Below, one piece after another: positions 61,913-64,000 of a stretch of 64,000 bases of DNA (its first letter is position 1; each line of letters opens with the position of its first letter). Position numbers and translations under genes: made by a program. The notes under the pieces were generated by a model. It searched no databases. It saw only the letters and a program-made list of their open reading frames with translations, and had not been told where the DNA came from. This DNA comes from Beaufortia kweichowensis (Eukaryota; Chordata; Actinopteri; Cypriniformes; Gastromyzontidae), in assembly GCA_019155185.1 (NCBI GenBank), contig CM032797.1, forward strand, positions 11,332,881 to 11,396,880. Reading direction: 5' to 3'.

Positions 61913-62694
61913 TTTACGAAATGTCTATGTATAGCAATTATGAGAAACGAATGAATTAAACCGCTATAAATCAATGATGCCCGTCGTTATGACATTTTCG
62001 CGTTGTAGTCAGGCGGCGGCCATGTTTGTGTCACATGGATTTCTGGATCTTCCTTTGTGAAAGTGCATATTGACAGATATTGCGCATTATTTCCATCTGC
62101 TGGTTATTGGTGGTCATTGCAGGTGCAGCTCTAAAGCTGTTACACAAACTAATTCCAATCCCAAAGTAAAATCAAATATGAGAATAACATTCACAGTTAT
62201 ACAGAGAATAACAGTTACAGTTGATAATTCTCAGTGAAAGCAGAAGCCATTTTAAAATGAACCTCATTTCTTAAACTTTCCATCATTAAAAACCCAAGCT
62301 GCCAAGTTGCATTGTTAAATTGTGTATCATCTAGGCTTCAAAAGCCTCTGTTTAAACTACAAAACATCAAAAGTGTGCAGGCTGTATGTAATACATGCGG
62401 TCACCTGTGTGTTCCTTCCTCTTATCGACTTAAAACACACCAGTTGTTCCATGTGCATGATACTCCTATTAACTTTTCATGCCATTCTCTCCAAACAGTG
62501 TCTTGACAAGCCATCTGTGTGCATTTGATAGTCCTCATTAAAATTTATTTGGGAAGGCAAAGAGTGGGCCACCTATCCAATTGCTCCATAAAGGCCCTAG
62601 AATGAAGAGCTTTCTTTCAGAGCTTTAATATCACCCCTGCATACTAAGACAGTATGCAAAGAGGAACTTAAACACTATATACCACAAAAACAAC
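61913..62694. promoter_or_regulatory. mrpl37 promoter and mrpl37-cdcp2 spacer
   Basis: Divergent starts are 782 bp apart. The mrpl37-proximal part has a small CpG cluster at 61,975-62,025 and, on the minus strand near 62,013-62,027, AACATGGCCGCCGCC. This resembles a YY1 site, common at TSSs of mitochondrial ribosomal genes. The cdcp2-proximal half is AT-rich with no CpG cluster, suggesting a tissue-restricted promoter. I see no other gene. Confidence 0.45.
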
Positions 62695-64000
62695 ATGGTT
62701 TGGAGGATGACTGTTTTCATTCATGTTTTGTTTATCGCTGGAAAAGTCACCTCCAAGAAAGGTAGGTGTGTTTCCCATCTCATGGGTGAAAGTGCACAGC
62801 TTAGACATGTTTTCCATAGTCTTTATTGCGTACGTTTATCTGAGCATTAGCAAAACTGGCACAGCAATTACTTTTCTATTACATTTATGTCTGTTCAATT
62901 GTTCTGTTCAAATTGTTACAATAAATGAATGTGTGTAATTCTTATAAACTACATACAAAAATATGTGTGTCCGATGTTTATTTAGGTGTTAAATGTGGTG
63001 GAATTCTCTCTGGAAGCAGTGGCAACGTGTCCAGCCCTAATTTCCCAGGTCTGTACCCTTATAATACAGAATGCATCTGGTTGATAGTGGTGTCAGAGGG
63101 ATCATCAGTACTGTTAACCTTTCATCACTTTGAGCTGGAATACCATGCAGACTGTGCTTATGACTATATAAAGATATACAATGGCATCTCAGAGGATGAA
63201 GGAAACCTCCTGGGAAAATTCTGTGGTGATGTGTCTCCTCCTCAGTTCAGCTCCTCCTGGAATGTCATGTCCATCATCTTCCATTCAGATCGCCATGTTG
63301 CACACAAGGGCTTCTCTGTGGGCTACAGAAAAGGTGAGGTGTACCATTAAGGACTAAGATACAATGTCTGCAGAAACAAAAAAGAAACAAGAACTGCCTA
63401 TGGGCAAATGTAGATGTTAAAATACACAGTTTCCAAGTTCTATCTCTACAATGTCTTATCTATCTATGTCTTATCATGAGACTAGTGTCCAGTTATGTCC
63501 AATTTTTACTGTCTGTCATGAAAGTATGTTTAGACAATGTTAAAATGCCATTACTGTTTAAACAAACCAAGAATGTATTTTTGTTATTCAATGTCAATGA
63601 TAACTCTTAAAAGTATAGTTTACCCCAAAATTTTTATTCTGTCATTATTTATTCACCTTTATGTCATTCAAATCATGACCCTTTATTCTGTGAAACACAA
63701 AAGAAGATATTTTGAGAAATGTCTCAGTGGTTTAATGTTCATATAATGAAAGTCAATGGAGACCAATATTCTTCAAAATATCTTCTTTTGTGTTTTGCAT
63801 AAAAAAGTCATACAGGTTTGGAATGACATGAGAGTGGATAAATGATAAAAGAATTAGTTTTTGAGTGATGTTGTTTTGTCCCTCAACAACATACAAAGTT
63901 AATCTTCTCTTCTTTATTACTCAGATATGTGTGGTGGGGTTTTGACGGGCCTGTCAGGCATCATCTCAAGTCCAGGTTATCCACTAGAGTACAGCAACAA
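62695..64000 (+). CDS. cdcp2: CUB domain-containing protein 2, 5' part (truncated by window)
   Basis: A secreted or cell-surface CUB-domain protein of unknown function. Coding exons seen: 62695-62761, 62986-63333 and 63925-64000 (incomplete at the window end). Exon 1 encodes a signal peptide (MVWRMTVFIHVLFIAGKVTS). Exon 2 encodes the whole of CUB 1: CGGILSGSSGNVSSPNFPG, NTECIWLI, FHHFELEYHADCAYDYIKIY, GKFCGD and FHSDRHVAHKGFSVGY. These contain the four cysteines and the Glu/Asp positions typical of calcium-binding CUBs. Exon 3 opens CUB 2 (CGGVLTGLSGIISSPGYPLE). All phases are 1, as usual for CUB exons. The symbol is supported by the MRPL37-SSBP3-ACOT11 neighbourhood. Confidence 0.88.
63609..63866. 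mobile_element. palindromic foldback MITE (Angel-like), best-preserved stem
   Basis: The inner arms 63,693-63,715 and 63,773-63,795 are perfect 23-bp inverted repeats (one reads AACACAAAAGAAGATATTTT internally). The outer arms are also inverted: TTATTCTGTCATTATTTATTC at the left, GGATAAATGATAAAAGAATT at the right. It ends about 60 bp upstream of cdcp2 exon 3. No coding capacity. Confidence 0.9.

Noticed and set aside
1..64000. CRISPR arrays, prokaryotic operons, phage or insertion sequences, tRNA or rRNA genes
   Set aside because: The window is an intron-bearing vertebrate sequence; no regularly spaced direct repeats, tRNA-like cloverleaf boxes or rRNA signatures were noticed by eye, though small ncRNAs in introns cannot be excluded without a covariance search.

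Overview
This window looks like nuclear DNA of a teleost fish, most likely a cypriniform. It is AT-rich and intron-dense with GT-AG splicing. It carries several copies of a palindromic foldback element that I recognise from cyprinid genomes, and eight protein-coding genes whose spliced products read as vertebrate orthologues. I derived all exon boundaries by hand from splice signals, reading frame and remembered family sequences. Each complete model closes in frame, with lengths close to the human proteins as I recall them.

Layout. 1-17,000: no convincing gene; an AT-rich desert with patches of complex, non-repetitive sequence that look like conserved non-coding elements. 17,730-19,561 (-): tyw3 (tRNA wybutosine synthesis). 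20,002-22,038 (+): cryz (zeta-crystallin/quinone reductase), head-to-head with tyw3. 23,930-27,148 (+): lrrc53 (LRR membrane protein with a long lysine-rich tail). 27,612-30,261 (+): fam151a (menorin family). 31,384-36,852 (-): acot11 (two hotdog domains plus START), tail-to-tail with fam151a. 38,827-57,292 (+): ssbp3 (LDB/LIM-homeodomain cofactor), head-to-head with acot11, with an 11.9-kb intron 4. 58,924-61,912 (-): mrpl37 (mitoribosome), tail-to-tail with ssbp3. 62,695 to the window end (+): the 5' part of cdcp2 (CUB-domain protein).

The genes do not form one pathway; they are housekeeping and tissue genes held in ancestral order. The gene order joins two blocks that lie about 20 Mb apart on human 1p: TYW3-CRYZ-LRRC53, and FAM151A-ACOT11-SSBP3-MRPL37-CDCP2. 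The join falls in the 463 bp between lrrc53 and fam151a.

The most unusual sequence-level signals are: a perfect 41-bp inverted repeat that would lock the acceptor of cryz exon 4 into a hairpin; two 19-bp palindromes with inverted TAAT cores inside non-coding, conserved-looking blocks; a perfect DR1 nuclear-receptor half-site pair in the desert; a (GT)n tract standing in for the polypyrimidine tract of one acot11 acceptor; a GC-AG intron in mrpl37; and a phosphodiesterase-like residue set in the first but not the second FAM151 domain. I found no evidence of a wholly new system.
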